A stretch of DNA of 34,250 nt from contig DATKFG010000048.1 of assembly GCA_035511515.1 (NCBI GenBank), positions 1-34,250 of the forward strand. Reading direction: 5' to 3'. Below, piece after piece: positions 1 to 8,394 of this stretch. The notes beneath the pieces are model-generated. The model saw only the letters and a program-made list of their open reading frames with translations. It was not told where the DNA came from and searched no databases. How positions within the stretch are numbered: position 1 is the stretch's first letter; each line of letters opens with the position of its first letter. The DNA is from VBCK01 sp035511515. GTDB lineage: Bacteria; Pseudomonadota; Gammaproteobacteria; Burkholderiales; Burkholderiaceae_F. A program made the position numbers and the translations under genes.

Positions 1-125
1 TCCAGCCAGACCCGATCGATCGCTGGATCCGGGCGATCGAGGCTCTGCAGCACACCGTCGACCAGTTCCAGCCGTTCGGCTGGATCCAACTTACACGCTT
101 GCTCCAGCAGTTCGCGTGTTCCCAC
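1..125 (-). CDS. Addiction-module component (antitoxin-like), partial
   Basis: The gene begins at a GTG at 125 and runs off the left edge, leaving 41 codons. The visible protein starts MGTRELLEQACKLDPAERLE and continues with LVDGVLQSLDRPDPAIDRVWL. This matches the pattern of the short 'putative addiction module component' family (TIGR02574 type): LLEEAL, then a P-x-E-R-x-E-L-V turn, then a LLESLD-P stretch ending near a W. Members are usually about 70-80 residues and are antitoxins, commonly followed by a RelE/ParE-like toxin gene. Any toxin would lie beyond position 1. The GTG start is supported by a GGGAG box seven bases upstream. It lies on the same strand as the TCA operon, 110 bp beyond lpdA. 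Family assignment is by pattern recognition from the N-terminal half only. Confidence 0.6.
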   Translation of the reverse strand, partial: MGTRELLEQACKLDPAERLELVDGVLQSLDRPDPAIDRVWL

Positions 126-147
126 AATAACGCTCCCGAAACAGGCA

Positions 148-175
148 AGGATACATCGACTTTCTCGACTGGAAA
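148..175 (-). promoter_or_regulatory. Candidate promoter of the addiction-module gene
   Basis: Read on the minus strand, a TTTCCA hexamer (170-175) and a TATCCT hexamer (148-153) are separated by 16 bp. Each matches the sigma-70 consensus at four of six positions. The element lies just upstream of the GTG at 125, giving a leader of roughly 15-20 bases. No clear lpdA terminator is visible in 126-235, so read-through from the TCA operon is also possible. This is weak, consensus-based evidence. Confidence 0.25.
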
Positions 176-235
176 TACTCTACGCGCCGCACCAGGATCC
201 GCGGGAGAGGGAGAACGCCTTCCGCCGCAGAGATC

Positions 236-1675
236 CTAGATGTTCAGCGCGCGGCCGTCCACGGCCAGCGCCGCCTCGCGCGTGACTTCGGACAGCGTCG
301 GGTGGGCATGGACGATGCGCGCGATGTCCTCCGAGGAGGCCTGGAACGAGATCGCCACCACGGCCTCAGAGATCAACTCGGACGCCAACGGCCCGACGAT
401 GTGTACGCCCAGGACACGGTCGGTGTGCGCGTCCGCCAGGAATTTGGTCAGGCCCGCGGTGTCGCCCATCGCGCGGGCACGGCCGTTGGCCATGAACGGG
501 AAGGTGCCGGCGCGGTACGCCTGGCCCGAGGCTTTCAACTGCTGCTCGGTCTTGCCGACCCAGGCGATCTCGGGAGCCGTGTAGATGACCCACGGAATCG
601 TATCCAGGTCGACGTGGCCGTGCTGACCCGCGATCGTTTCGGCGACGGCCACCGCCTCCTCCTCGGCCTTGTGCGCGAGCATCGGGCCGCGCACCACGTC
701 GCCGATGGCCCAGACGCCCGGGACGGCGGTGCGACAGCCGGCGTCGACCTCGATAAAACCGTGCTGGTCCAGCTTCAAACCGACGGCCGCCCCGTTCAAG
801 CCTTCCGTATTGGGCAGGCGCCCGATCGACACGATCAGCTTGTCGCACTCCAGCGTCTGCGCCGCCTTGTTCGAATCCAGGTAGCGCACCCTGAGCGCGT
901 CGCTCCCGGCCTCGACGCCCTGGATGTTGATGCCGAGCTGGATCTTCAATCCCTGGCGTGTGAGCTGCTTGAACGCCTCGCGTGCGATTTGCTCGTCGGC
1001 CGCCGGAAGGAACGCAGGCAACACCTCCAGCATCGTCACCTCGGAGCCCAGGCGCCGCCACACGGAGCCCAGCTCCAGGCCGACCACGCCGGCGCCGATC
1101 ACGCCCAGCCGGCGCGGAACCTGCGCGATCGACAGCGCGCCGTCGTTGGACAGCACGCGCTTCTCGTCGAAGGCCACGCCCGGCAGCGCGCGCGCCACCG
1201 ACCCGGTCGCGATAACCACCTGCGGGGCCGACAGCAACGCGTCGGTGCCCGTGGCTGCGGTGACCGCAATTCGATACCCGTCGGCGCCGCGACCTTCGAA
1301 CCGGGCCTGTCCGTGGAAGAACGTGATCTTGTTCTTCTTGAACAGGTACACGATGCCCTCGTTGTTCTGCCGCACCACCGTTGCCTTGCGCGCCAGCATT
1401 TTCGCCACGTCGATCGCGATCGATTCGATCCGGATGCCGTGGTCGGCGAAATGGTGCTTGGCGTTCTCGAAGTGCTCCGAGGAATGCAGCAGCGCCTTGG
1501 AAGGAATGCAGCCGATGTTGGTGCAGGTGCCGCCCGGCGCCGGCCCGCCCTTGTCGTTGCGCCAGGCGTCCACGCACGCCACCCGCAGGCCCAGCTGGGC
1601 GGCGCGGATCGCGAACGTGTAGCCGCCCGGCCCCGCGCCGATCACGATCACGTCGAACGTATTGTCGGCAGCCAT
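236..1675 (-). CDS. lpdA: Dihydrolipoyl dehydrogenase (E3)
   Basis: A 479-residue FAD-dependent disulfide oxidoreductase. It reoxidises the dihydrolipoyl arm of the E2 subunit and passes electrons to NAD+ as E3 of the 2-oxoglutarate dehydrogenase complex; the product may also serve other complexes. The N-terminal Rossmann motif VIVIGAGPGGYTFAIRAA (from about residue 9) binds FAD. The redox-active pair is C51/C56 in GGTCTNIGCIPSKALL. A second dinucleotide motif, GVIGAGVVGLELGSVW, binds NAD, and the C-terminal HAHPTLSEVTREAAL supplies the His-Glu catalytic pair at the dimer interface. Length is normal for the family. It is the last gene of the TCA operon, 12 bp after odhB, and its position next to odhA and odhB identifies it as the 2-oxoglutarate dehydrogenase E3. 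Confidence 0.96.
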   Translation of the reverse strand: MAADNTFDVIVIGAGPGGYTFAIRAAQLGLRVACVDAWRNDKGGPAPGGTCTNIGCIPSKALLHSSEHFENAKHHFADHGIRIESIAIDVAKMLARKATVVRQNNEGIVYLFKKNKITFFHGQARFEGRGADGYRIAVTAATGTDALLSAPQVVIATGSVARALPGVAFDEKRVLSNDGALSIAQVPRRLGVIGAGVVGLELGSVWRRLGSEVTMLEVLPAFLPAADEQIAREAFKQLTRQGLKIQLGINIQGVEAGSDALRVRYLDSNKAAQTLECDKLIVSIGRLPNTEGLNGAAVGLKLDQHGFIEVDAGCRTAVPGVWAIGDVVRGPMLAHKAEEEAVAVAETIAGQHGHVDLDTIPWVIYTAPEIAWVGKTEQQLKASGQAYRAGTFPFMANGRARAMGDTAGLTKFLADAHTDRVLGVHIVGPLASELISEAVVAISFQASSEDIARIVHAHPTLSEVTREAALAVDGRALNI

Positions 1676-1687
1676 CGGTCGGGCCGC

Positions 1688-3016
1688 TCACACTTCCAGC
1701 AGCAGGCGGGCCGGATCCTCCAGCGCTTCCTTGATCGCAACCAGCGACAGCACGGCTTCGCGGCCGTCGATGATCCGATGATCGTATGAAAGGGCCAGGT
1801 AGTTGATGGGCCGGATCACGATCTGCCCGTCCTCGACGACCGGCCGGTCCCGGGTCGCGTGCACGCCCAGGATGGCCGACTGCGGCGGGTTGATGATCGG
1901 CGTGGACAGCATCGATCCGAACACGCCGCCGTTGGATATCGAGAAGGTGCCGCCGGTGAGCTCGTCGATCGCCAGCCGTCCCTGGGTTGCGCGCGTTCCG
2001 TAGTCGGCGATCCGGCGCTCGATTTCCGCGAAGCTGAGCTGGTCGGCATCGCGCAGGATCGGCACCACCAGGCCGCGCGGCGATCCGACCGCGATGCCGA
2101 TGTCGAAGTAGCCGTGATAGACGATCTCGGCGCCGTCCACCGACGCATTGAGCATCGGATACTTCTTCAGCGCCGAAACGGCGGCCTTCACGAAGAACGA
2201 CATGAAGCCGAGCTTGACGTTGTGTTCCTTTTCGAAGCGTTCCTTGTAGCGCGTGCGCAGCTCGATCAGCGGCTGCATGTTCACTTCGTTGAAGGTCGTC
2301 AGGATGGCGGCGGTCGACTGCGACTGCACCAGGCGCTCGGCCACCCGCTGGCGCAGCCGCGACATCGGAACGCGCTGCTCGGGGCGCCCGCTCAACAGCG
2401 CCGTGTCGATCGGGGCCTTTACGTCGGGCAGCGCGGGCCTGAGCGCGGGGCTCGGTGCCGGCGCAGCAACCGGGACCGCGGGGGCCGTCTGCAGCGCCGT
2501 CAGCACGTCGCCCTTGGTGATGCGGCCGTCGCGGCCGGTGCCCGGCACCTGCGAGGCCGACAGGCCCGCGTCGGCCATCCGCTTGGCGGCGGCCGGCATG
2601 GCCAACGCCGCGGCCTGCGCCGGAGTGCCGTCCGCACGCGCCCCGGGCGCCGTAGCCGCAGCGGCCGCCACCGCGCTGGCGCCGGCGCCATCGCCGCGCA
2701 CCGCTGCCGGCCCAGCCGCCGAGGCCTGCTTGGCCTCCGAAGCCTTGGCGGAGGAGGCCGAAGCCTTGGCGGAGGAGGCCGGATCGATGACCGCAATCAC
2801 GTCGCCCGAAACAACCGTGCTGCCGTCGGGCTTGACGATCTGCGCCAGCGTGCCGGCCGAGGGAGCCGGCACTTCCAGCACCACCTTGTCGGTCTCGACC
2901 TCGATCAGCACCTCATCCAGCGCCACGGCCTCGCCGGATTTTTTCTTCCATTGCAGCAAGGTCGCCTCGGCAACCGATTCGGAAAGCTGCGGAACCTTGA
3001 CTTCGACCGTCGACAT
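1688..3016 (-). CDS. odhB: 2-oxoglutarate dehydrogenase E2 (dihydrolipoamide succinyltransferase)
   Basis: A 442-residue E2 core subunit that transfers succinyl groups from E1 to CoA through a swinging lipoyl arm. The single N-terminal lipoyl domain (about 1-77) has the target lysine K44 in VETDKVVLEVPAP. An Ala/Ser/Lys-rich linker follows and includes a perfect seven-residue duplication (ASSAKAS twice). A peripheral-subunit-binding domain then starts near PAAAKRMADAGLSASQVPG. The C-terminal acyltransferase domain ends with the catalytic DHRIIDGREAV motif. The gene lies 18 bp after odhA and 12 bp before lpdA, so the three complex subunits are co-transcribed in E1-E2-E3 order. The lipoyl-domain sequence and neighbours favour the succinyl- rather than acetyltransferase. 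The name sucB is equally valid. Confidence 0.96.
   Translation of the reverse strand: MSTVEVKVPQLSESVAEATLLQWKKKSGEAVALDEVLIEVETDKVVLEVPAPSAGTLAQIVKPDGSTVVSGDVIAVIDPASSAKASASSAKASEAKQASAAGPAAVRGDGAGASAVAAAAATAPGARADGTPAQAAALAMPAAAKRMADAGLSASQVPGTGRDGRITKGDVLTALQTAPAVPVAAPAPSPALRPALPDVKAPIDTALLSGRPEQRVPMSRLRQRVAERLVQSQSTAAILTTFNEVNMQPLIELRTRYKERFEKEHNVKLGFMSFFVKAAVSALKKYPMLNASVDGAEIVYHGYFDIGIAVGSPRGLVVPILRDADQLSFAEIERRIADYGTRATQGRLAIDELTGGTFSISNGGVFGSMLSTPIINPPQSAILGVHATRDRPVVEDGQIVIRPINYLALSYDHRIIDGREAVLSLVAIKEALEDPARLLLEV
2740..2781 (-). repeat. 21-bp perfect tandem duplication in the odhB linker
   Basis: Two identical, adjacent 21-bp units (2740-2760 and 2761-2781) lie in frame in odhB. 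They encode a duplicated ASSAKAS heptapeptide in the Ala/Lys-rich linker between the lipoyl and subunit-binding domains. An in-frame copy-number change would lengthen or shorten this flexible hinge by seven residues without breaking the protein. Confidence 0.85.
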
Positions 3017-3034
3017 TGCGTTTCCCGTTTTTAC

Positions 3035-5887
3035 CTAGCGGTGCAGCACCAGGCCCTTGAGCTTGGCAAAAGCCGCATCGACCAGCGCCTTCTGCTGCTC
3101 GATGTGCTTGGCGTAGTAGCCGACCGCCGGCGAAGCGGAGGCCGGTCGCCCGGCGTAACCGAGCTTGTGAGATTCGTTCATCTCCTCGAGCAGGTGACTT
3201 TGCACGTAGGACCACGCACCCATGTTCTGCGGCTCGTCCTGGCACCACACGACATCGGTCAGCCCCGGCAGCCGCTTGAATTCGGCCGACAGCGCCTTGT
3301 GCGGGAACGGATACAGCTGCTCGATGCGGATCAGCGCGACATCCTCGGCCTTGCGCTCTTCGCGCTCGGCCTTCAGATCGTAGTAGACCCGGCCCGAGCA
3401 CAGGATGGCGCGCCGGATCTTCTGCGGATCGGTCGAGGCATCGGGAATCACCGTGTGGAATTCGCCGCGCGCCAGGTCGACCAGCTGGGAGGCTGCGTCC
3501 TTATGCCGCAACAGCGACTTGGGCGACATGATCACCAGCGGCTTGCGGAACATCCGGATCATCTGGCGCCGCAGCAGGTGGAAGATCTGCGCGGCCGTGG
3601 TCGGCTGCACCACCTGCATGTTGTTGTCGGCCGCCAGTTGCAGGAAACGCTCCAGGCGCGCCGACGAGTGTTCGGGCCCCTGCCCTTCGTAGCCGTGCGG
3701 CAGCATCAGCGTCAGGCCCGACTGACGTCCCCACTTGACTTCGCCCGACGCGATGAACTGGTCGATCACGACCTGCGCGCCGTTGACGAAGTCGCCGAAC
3801 TGGGCCTCCCAGATCACCAGCGCGCTGGGCTCCGCGCTCGAAAAGCCGTATTCGAACCCCAGCACGGCTTCCTCGGACAGCACCGAATCGATCACGGTGA
3901 ACCGGGCCTGCTTCTCCAGCACGTTCTGCAGCGGCACATACGTGCCGGTGTCCCACTTTTCGCGATTCTGGTCGTGCAGCACCGCGTGCCGGTGCGAAAA
4001 AGTGCCGCGCCCGGAATCCTGGCCGGTGATGCGCACCGGGTAGCCGCTGGCGACCAGCGAGGCGAATGCCAGGTGCTCGGCCATGCCCCAGTCGATTGGA
4101 ATCTTGCCTTCGCCCATGCTGCGCCGGTCGGCGACCACTTTCTCCACCAGCGGATGCAGCTTGAAGTTGTCCGGAACCGACGTGATCCGCTGAGCCAGCC
4201 GTTTCAGCTCCGTCACCGGAATGGCGGTGTCCGCGTTGTCGGTCCACTTGCGGTTCAAGTACGGCGTCCAGTCGACCGCGTACTGGCTCTTGAAATTGGT
4301 CAGCACCGGATCGAGCGTCTGGCGACCCTGGTCCAGCACCTGGCGGTAGGCGCGCGTCATCGCCTCAGGCTCGTCCGCTGCGAGCGTGCCCTGCGTGACC
4401 AGCTTATCGGCGTACAGCTTGCGCGTGCCGGGGTGCAAGCCGATCTTCTTGTACATCAGGGGCTGCGTGACGGCCGGGGTGTCCTGCTCGTTGTGCCCCA
4501 GTCGCCGGAAGCAGACGATGTCCAGCACCACGTCCATGCCGAACTCCTGCCGGAAGTCCATCGCCATGCCGGTGGCCAGCACGACCGCCTCGGGGTCGTC
4601 GCCGTTCACGTGCAGCACCGGGGCCTCGATCATCTTGACCACGTCCGAGCAGTACAGGGACGAGCGCGAGTCGCGCGGGTCCGAGGTGGTGAAGCCGATC
4701 TGATTGTTGATCACGATGTGCACGGTTCCGCCCGTGCCGTAGCCGCGCGTCTGGGCGAGCGCCAGCGTTTCCATCACGACGCCCTGGCCGGCGAACGAGG
4801 CATCGCCGTGCACCAGCACCGGCAGCACCTTCTCGCCGCGCTGGTCGGCGCGCCGCTCCTGGCGCGCCCGCACGGAGCCTTCGACCACCGGATTGACGAT
4901 CTCCAGGTGCGACGGGTTGAACGCCAGCGACAGATGAACCGCGCCGCCCGGCGTGGAAACGTCGCTCGAAAAGCCCAGGTGGTACTTGACGTCCCCGGCG
5001 GGAAGGTCGATCGCGGCCTTGCCCTCGAACTCGGCGAACAACTCCGGCGGCGTCTTGCCCAGCGTGTTGACCAGCACGTTCAGGCGGCCGCGGTGCGCCA
5101 TGCCGACCACGATCTCTTCGACACCCGATTCGCCGGCGCGCTGGATCAGCTCGTCCATCGCAGCGATGAAGCTTTCTCCGCCCTCCAGCGAAAAGCGCTT
5201 CTGCCCGACGTACTTGGTATGCAGGTAGCGCTCCAGCCCTTCGGCGGCGGTCAGCCGGTTCAGGATGTGGCGCTTCTTCTCGGCGCTGAAGCTCGGGGTC
5301 GACCGGATCGATTCGAGCCGCTGCTGCAGCCAGCGCTTCTGGGCCGGATCCGCGATGTACATGAACTCGACGCCGATCGTTCCGCAGTAGGTCTGGCGCA
5401 GCGCCTTGACGATGTCCCGCAGGCTCATCTGCTCCTGGCCGAAGTACGTGTTGGACGCCGAAAACTCGGTGTCCATATCGGCTTCGCTCAGGTCGTAGAA
5501 GCCCGGTTCCAGCTCGGGAATCTTGGGGCGCTCCTGGCGCTTCAGCGGATCCAGATCGGCCCAGCGGCTGCCCAGGAACCGGTAGGCCGCGATGATCGAC
5601 TGGACGTGCACCTGCTTGCGCGCCACCGACAGGTCGGTCGGCGCCACCGTCGGGCGCAAGGTCCCGGCCTTGGCGCGCAGTGCAAAGGACTCGACGATGG
5701 GCGCGTGCGCCACATCGGGCGTCGACGGATTGCCGTCGGCGGCCGGAACCAGCTGCATCTGGTCGAAGTAGGCGCGCCAGCGCTCCGGAACCGATCCCGG
5801 ATTGTCGAGGTAACGCTCGTACAGCTCCTCCACGTAAGGCGCATTGCCGCCGAACAGGTAGGAATTGACCTGAAACTGTCGCATCAT
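3035..5887 (-). CDS. odhA: 2-oxoglutarate dehydrogenase E1 (thiamine diphosphate-dependent)
   Basis: A 950-residue E1 subunit that decarboxylates 2-oxoglutarate and succinylates the lipoyl group of OdhB. The N-terminal segment (LFGGNAPYVEELYERYL, about 11-27) is the E2-interaction helix typical of OGDH E1. The active-site stretch MAHRGRLNVLVNTLGK falls at about 263-278. The thiamine diphosphate/Mg motif is GDASFAGQG (361-369) followed by NNQIGFTT (394-401), with D362 and N395 as metal ligands. FRRLGHNEQDTPAVTQP lies further on. The length is standard. Two adjacent ATG codons (5887 and 5884) can both start translation. The 37-base spacer after gltA is structured (see the RNA entry), so initiation may be regulated. 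It is followed 18 bp later by odhB. Also called sucA. Confidence 0.97.
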   Translation of the reverse strand: MMRQFQVNSYLFGGNAPYVEELYERYLDNPGSVPERWRAYFDQMQLVPAADGNPSTPDVAHAPIVESFALRAKAGTLRPTVAPTDLSVARKQVHVQSIIAAYRFLGSRWADLDPLKRQERPKIPELEPGFYDLSEADMDTEFSASNTYFGQEQMSLRDIVKALRQTYCGTIGVEFMYIADPAQKRWLQQRLESIRSTPSFSAEKKRHILNRLTAAEGLERYLHTKYVGQKRFSLEGGESFIAAMDELIQRAGESGVEEIVVGMAHRGRLNVLVNTLGKTPPELFAEFEGKAAIDLPAGDVKYHLGFSSDVSTPGGAVHLSLAFNPSHLEIVNPVVEGSVRARQERRADQRGEKVLPVLVHGDASFAGQGVVMETLALAQTRGYGTGGTVHIVINNQIGFTTSDPRDSRSSLYCSDVVKMIEAPVLHVNGDDPEAVVLATGMAMDFRQEFGMDVVLDIVCFRRLGHNEQDTPAVTQPLMYKKIGLHPGTRKLYADKLVTQGTLAADEPEAMTRAYRQVLDQGRQTLDPVLTNFKSQYAVDWTPYLNRKWTDNADTAIPVTELKRLAQRITSVPDNFKLHPLVEKVVADRRSMGEGKIPIDWGMAEHLAFASLVASGYPVRITGQDSGRGTFSHRHAVLHDQNREKWDTGTYVPLQNVLEKQARFTVIDSVLSEEAVLGFEYGFSSAEPSALVIWEAQFGDFVNGAQVVIDQFIASGEVKWGRQSGLTLMLPHGYEGQGPEHSSARLERFLQLAADNNMQVVQPTTAAQIFHLLRRQMIRMFRKPLVIMSPKSLLRHKDAASQLVDLARGEFHTVIPDASTDPQKIRRAILCSGRVYYDLKAEREERKAEDVALIRIEQLYPFPHKALSAEFKRLPGLTDVVWCQDEPQNMGAWSYVQSHLLEEMNESHKLGYAGRPASASPAVGYYAKHIEQQKALVDAAFAKLKGLVLHR

Positions 5888-5924
5888 GGCATCGGCCCTT
5901 TCAGACCACCTTGCGTGCGCAATT
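5888..5924 (-). ncRNA. Candidate sucA RNA motif / structured odhA leader
   Basis: The spacer between gltA and odhA folds, on the minus strand, into two small stem-loops. Stem 1 pairs TTGC (5922-5919) with GCAA (5914-5911) and can extend by one pair. Stem 2 pairs GGTC (5907-5904) with GGCC (5897-5894) around a TGAAAG loop. The loop and 3' arm contain the only well-placed Shine-Dalgarno-like bases (AAAGGG), about eight bases from the ATG. A conserved cis-regulatory 'sucA RNA motif' that overlaps the Shine-Dalgarno sequence of sucA is known from Burkholderiales. Position, short size and SD overlap fit, but I am matching concept and location rather than a consensus alignment. Confidence 0.45.
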
Positions 5925-7235
5925 TTACTTCGCGGGCGTTACGTCGCGCTTGACGTGCCCGCTGTACAGCTGTCGCGGCCGGCCGATCTTGTATTCCGGG
6001 TCCGATACCATCTCGTTGAGCTGGGCAATCCAGCCGACCGTGCGCGCCAGCGCGAAAATGGCGGTGAACAGCGACACCGGGATGCCGATCGCTTTTTGCA
6101 CGATGCCCGAATAGAAGTCGACGTTCGGGTACAGCTTGCGGCTGACGAAGTACTCGTCCTCCAGCGCGATCTTCTCCAGCCCCATCGCCAGCTTGAACAG
6201 CGGATCGTCGTGCAGCCCCAGTTCGTTGAGCACCTCGTAGCAGGTCTCCCGCATCAGCTTGGCGCGCGGATCGTAGTTCTTGTAGACCCGGTGCCCGAAC
6301 CCCATCAGCCGGACATTGGAGTTCTTGTCCTTGACCTTGGCGATGAAATCGCCGATCTTGGCCAATCCGCCCTGGGCCTGAAGCTCGTGGAGCATGGCGA
6401 GCGCCGCCTCGTTGGCGCCTCCGTGGGCCGGACCCCACAGGCACGCCACGCCGGCGGCGATCGCCGCGAACGGATTGGTTCCCGACGAGGCGCACAGCCG
6501 CACGGTGGAGGTCGATGCGTTCTGCTCGTGATCCGCGTGCAGGATGAAGATGCGGTCCAGGGCCCGCACCAGCACCGGGTTCACGTGGTAATCCTCGCAG
6601 GGCGTGGCGAACATCATGTGCATGAAGTTGGCCGCGTACGACAGCTCGTTGCGCGGATACATGTACGGCTGCCCTGCCGCGTACTTGTACGCCATCGCAA
6701 CCAGCGTGGGCATCTTGGCAATCATCCGGATCGCCGAGATCTCGCGCTGCGCCGGATCGTGCACGTTGATCGAGTCCGGGTAGAACGCCGACATCGCGCC
6801 GACCAGCCCGGTCAGCACCGACATCGGATGGGTGTCCCGGCGAAACCCGCGCAGGAAAAACTGCATCTGCTCGTGCACCATCGTGTGGCGCGACACCAGG
6901 TTGACGAATTCCTTGCGTTGCTTCGAATTGGGCAGCTCGCCGTACAGGATCAGGTAGCACACTTCCAGGAAGTTGCAGTGCGTGGCCAGCTGTTCGATCG
7001 GGTAGCCCCGGTACAGCAGCTCGCCGCGATCGCCGTCGATGTAGGTGATCGACGAATTGCACGCCGCGGTCGACATGAACCCGGGATCGTAGGTGAACTT
7101 GGCGGTTTTCGTGTAGAGGGCGCGGATGTCGACCACGTCAGGGCCGATCGAACCCTTGTAGATCGGCAGATCGATGGGCGTCGTGCCGTCGCTGAAGCTC
7201 AGCGTTGCCTTGTGTTCGGACGCGTTCAGTGCCAT
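5925..7235 (-). CDS. gltA: Citrate synthase (type II)
   Basis: A 436-residue enzyme that condenses oxaloacetate and acetyl-CoA to citrate, the entry step of the TCA cycle. The N-terminal region (ATLSFSDG, then ITYIDGDRGELLYRGYPIEQ) is characteristic of the long type II, hexameric, NADH-sensitive proteobacterial enzyme. Catalytic residues by family comparison are H271 (GPAHGG), H315 (GFGHRVYKNYDPR) and D373 (NVDFYSG); ADHEQNASTSTVR (about 235-247) contributes substrate contacts. It starts only two bases after the sdhE stop, so it is probably translationally coupled, and is followed by the 37-base odhA leader. NADH inhibition is inferred from the subtype and not visible as such. Confidence 0.97.
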   Translation of the reverse strand: MALNASEHKATLSFSDGTTPIDLPIYKGSIGPDVVDIRALYTKTAKFTYDPGFMSTAACNSSITYIDGDRGELLYRGYPIEQLATHCNFLEVCYLILYGELPNSKQRKEFVNLVSRHTMVHEQMQFFLRGFRRDTHPMSVLTGLVGAMSAFYPDSINVHDPAQREISAIRMIAKMPTLVAMAYKYAAGQPYMYPRNELSYAANFMHMMFATPCEDYHVNPVLVRALDRIFILHADHEQNASTSTVRLCASSGTNPFAAIAAGVACLWGPAHGGANEAALAMLHELQAQGGLAKIGDFIAKVKDKNSNVRLMGFGHRVYKNYDPRAKLMRETCYEVLNELGLHDDPLFKLAMGLEKIALEDEYFVSRKLYPNVDFYSGIVQKAIGIPVSLFTAIFALARTVGWIAQLNEMVSDPEYKIGRPRQLYSGHVKRDVTPAK

Positions 7236-7237
7236 CG

Positions 7238-7579
7238 TCAGGCTCCAGAGGTGCGGGGTGAGGTGCGAGGACTCAGCGGCTGCAGTCGCACGGCACGCAG
7301 TCGCACAAGAACATCACGGACGGCGCTGCTGTCCAGCGCGCCTGCCGGCTCCCTCCGTCCAAGCAGCAGCTCGAACAGTTCGGTCTCCGAAAGATCCAGC
7401 AGGCTCGCCAGCGCGTCGACCTGCGCGGGCTTGAGCGCATCGCCCTGCTGATCCAGAAAACGTCCGATCAGCAGATCGTTCTCCAGCAGGCCGCGACGCG
7501 CGCGCCAGCGCAGACGCCGCAGGGCCGCGGCCCGCTCCGGCGGCACCGCTCGCTCGCCTGGCATCGGGTGGTTGCGCAT
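7238..7579 (-). CDS. sdhE: Succinate dehydrogenase flavinylation factor SdhE
   Basis: A 113-residue cytoplasmic protein of the SdhE/YgfY family, which promotes covalent attachment of FAD to SdhA. The family signature RGxxE is present in RARRGLLENDLLIGRFLDQ. It is followed by the small helical bundle region (LKPAQVDALASLLDLSETELFELLLGRRE). The protein is somewhat longer than typical 80-95-residue members because of N- and C-terminal extensions; the ATG six codons in (MPGERA) could also be the start. The first ATG lies one base after the sdhB stop (TGAGATG), and gltA begins two bases after its stop, so it is embedded in the sdh-glt coupling. Its neighbours fit its known role exactly. Confidence 0.88.
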   Translation of the reverse strand: MRNHPMPGERAVPPERAAALRRLRWRARRGLLENDLLIGRFLDQQGDALKPAQVDALASLLDLSETELFELLLGRREPAGALDSSAVRDVLVRLRAVRLQPLSPRTSPRTSGA

Positions 7580-7580
7580 C

Positions 7581-8333
7581 TCAGACCGCCCGCCGCACCA
7601 TCAGTTCCTTGATCTTGCCGATGGCACGAGTGGGGTTGAGTCCTTTCGGACACACGTCAACGCAATTCATGATCGATTTGCAGCGGAACAGCCGATACGG
7701 ATCGTCCAGATTGTCGAGCCGATCTTCGGTGGCCGTGTCGCGACTGTCGGCGATGAAACGATAAGCCTGCAGCAGCCCGGCCGGGCCGACGAACTTGTCC
7801 GGATTCCACCAGAAGCTCGGGCACGAGGTCGAACAGCAGGCGCACAGGATGCATTCGTACAAGCCGTTCAGCTGCTCGCGCTCGGCCGGCGACTGCAGCC
7901 GCTCGCGCTCCGGCGGCGGCGAATCGTTCACCAGGAACGGCTTGATCGAGTGGTACTGATCGAAGAAGTGGCTCATGTCGACGATCAGGTCGCGCACCAC
8001 GGGCAGCCCGGGAATCGGGCGCAGCACGATGGGCTCCTTGAGCTCGCGCAGATTGGTCACGCAGGCCAGGCCGTTGCGGCCGTTGATGTTGATCGCATCG
8101 GAACCGCACACCCCTTCCCGGCACGAGCGGCGGAAAGCCAGGCTGTCGTCGACCTCGGCCTTGATGCGCATCAGCGCGTCCAGCAGCATCCGGTCGGTCG
8201 CCTGCAGGCGCACTTCGAACGACTGCATCCGCGGCCGGCCGTCGCGTTCCGGGTCGTAGCGGTAGATGCGGAAGCTCACCGCCCGCGCGGCGGCGCCCGG
8301 GGTGGTCGTTTCGGTCGAAGCGGGGCTGCTCAT
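7581..8333 (-). CDS. sdhB: Succinate dehydrogenase iron-sulfur subunit
   Basis: A 250-residue electron-transfer subunit linking the SdhA flavin to the membrane quinone site. The N-terminal [2Fe-2S] ferredoxin domain has ligands C71, C76, D79 and C91 (CREGVCGSDAININGRNGLAC region). The C-terminal domain holds the [4Fe-4S] cluster (C161, C164, C167, C228) and the [3Fe-4S] cluster (C171, C218, C224), seen as CILCACCSTSCPSFWWNP and FRCKSIMNCVDVCPKGLNP; ligands are assigned by comparison with the E. coli subunit. The N-terminus carries an extra roughly 18-residue Ser/Thr/Ala-rich tail before FRIYRYDPE. The gene follows sdhA by 61 bp and abuts sdhE. Confidence 0.97.
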   Translation of the reverse strand: MSSPASTETTTPGAAARAVSFRIYRYDPERDGRPRMQSFEVRLQATDRMLLDALMRIKAEVDDSLAFRRSCREGVCGSDAININGRNGLACVTNLRELKEPIVLRPIPGLPVVRDLIVDMSHFFDQYHSIKPFLVNDSPPPERERLQSPAEREQLNGLYECILCACCSTSCPSFWWNPDKFVGPAGLLQAYRFIADSRDTATEDRLDNLDDPYRLFRCKSIMNCVDVCPKGLNPTRAIGKIKELMVRRAV

Positions 8334-8394
8334 CGGTGGCCTTTTTTTGCCCTGGAGCCTGATGGTTGGAGGCGGTGCCGGTCGGTGCGCGGTT

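Noticed and set aside
1859..5953. Very long plus-strand open frame opposite odhB and odhA
   Set aside because: It is antisense to two clear genes, is rich in Arg, His, Gln and Asp with no family motif, and is the kind of frame that high-GC third-position bias creates.
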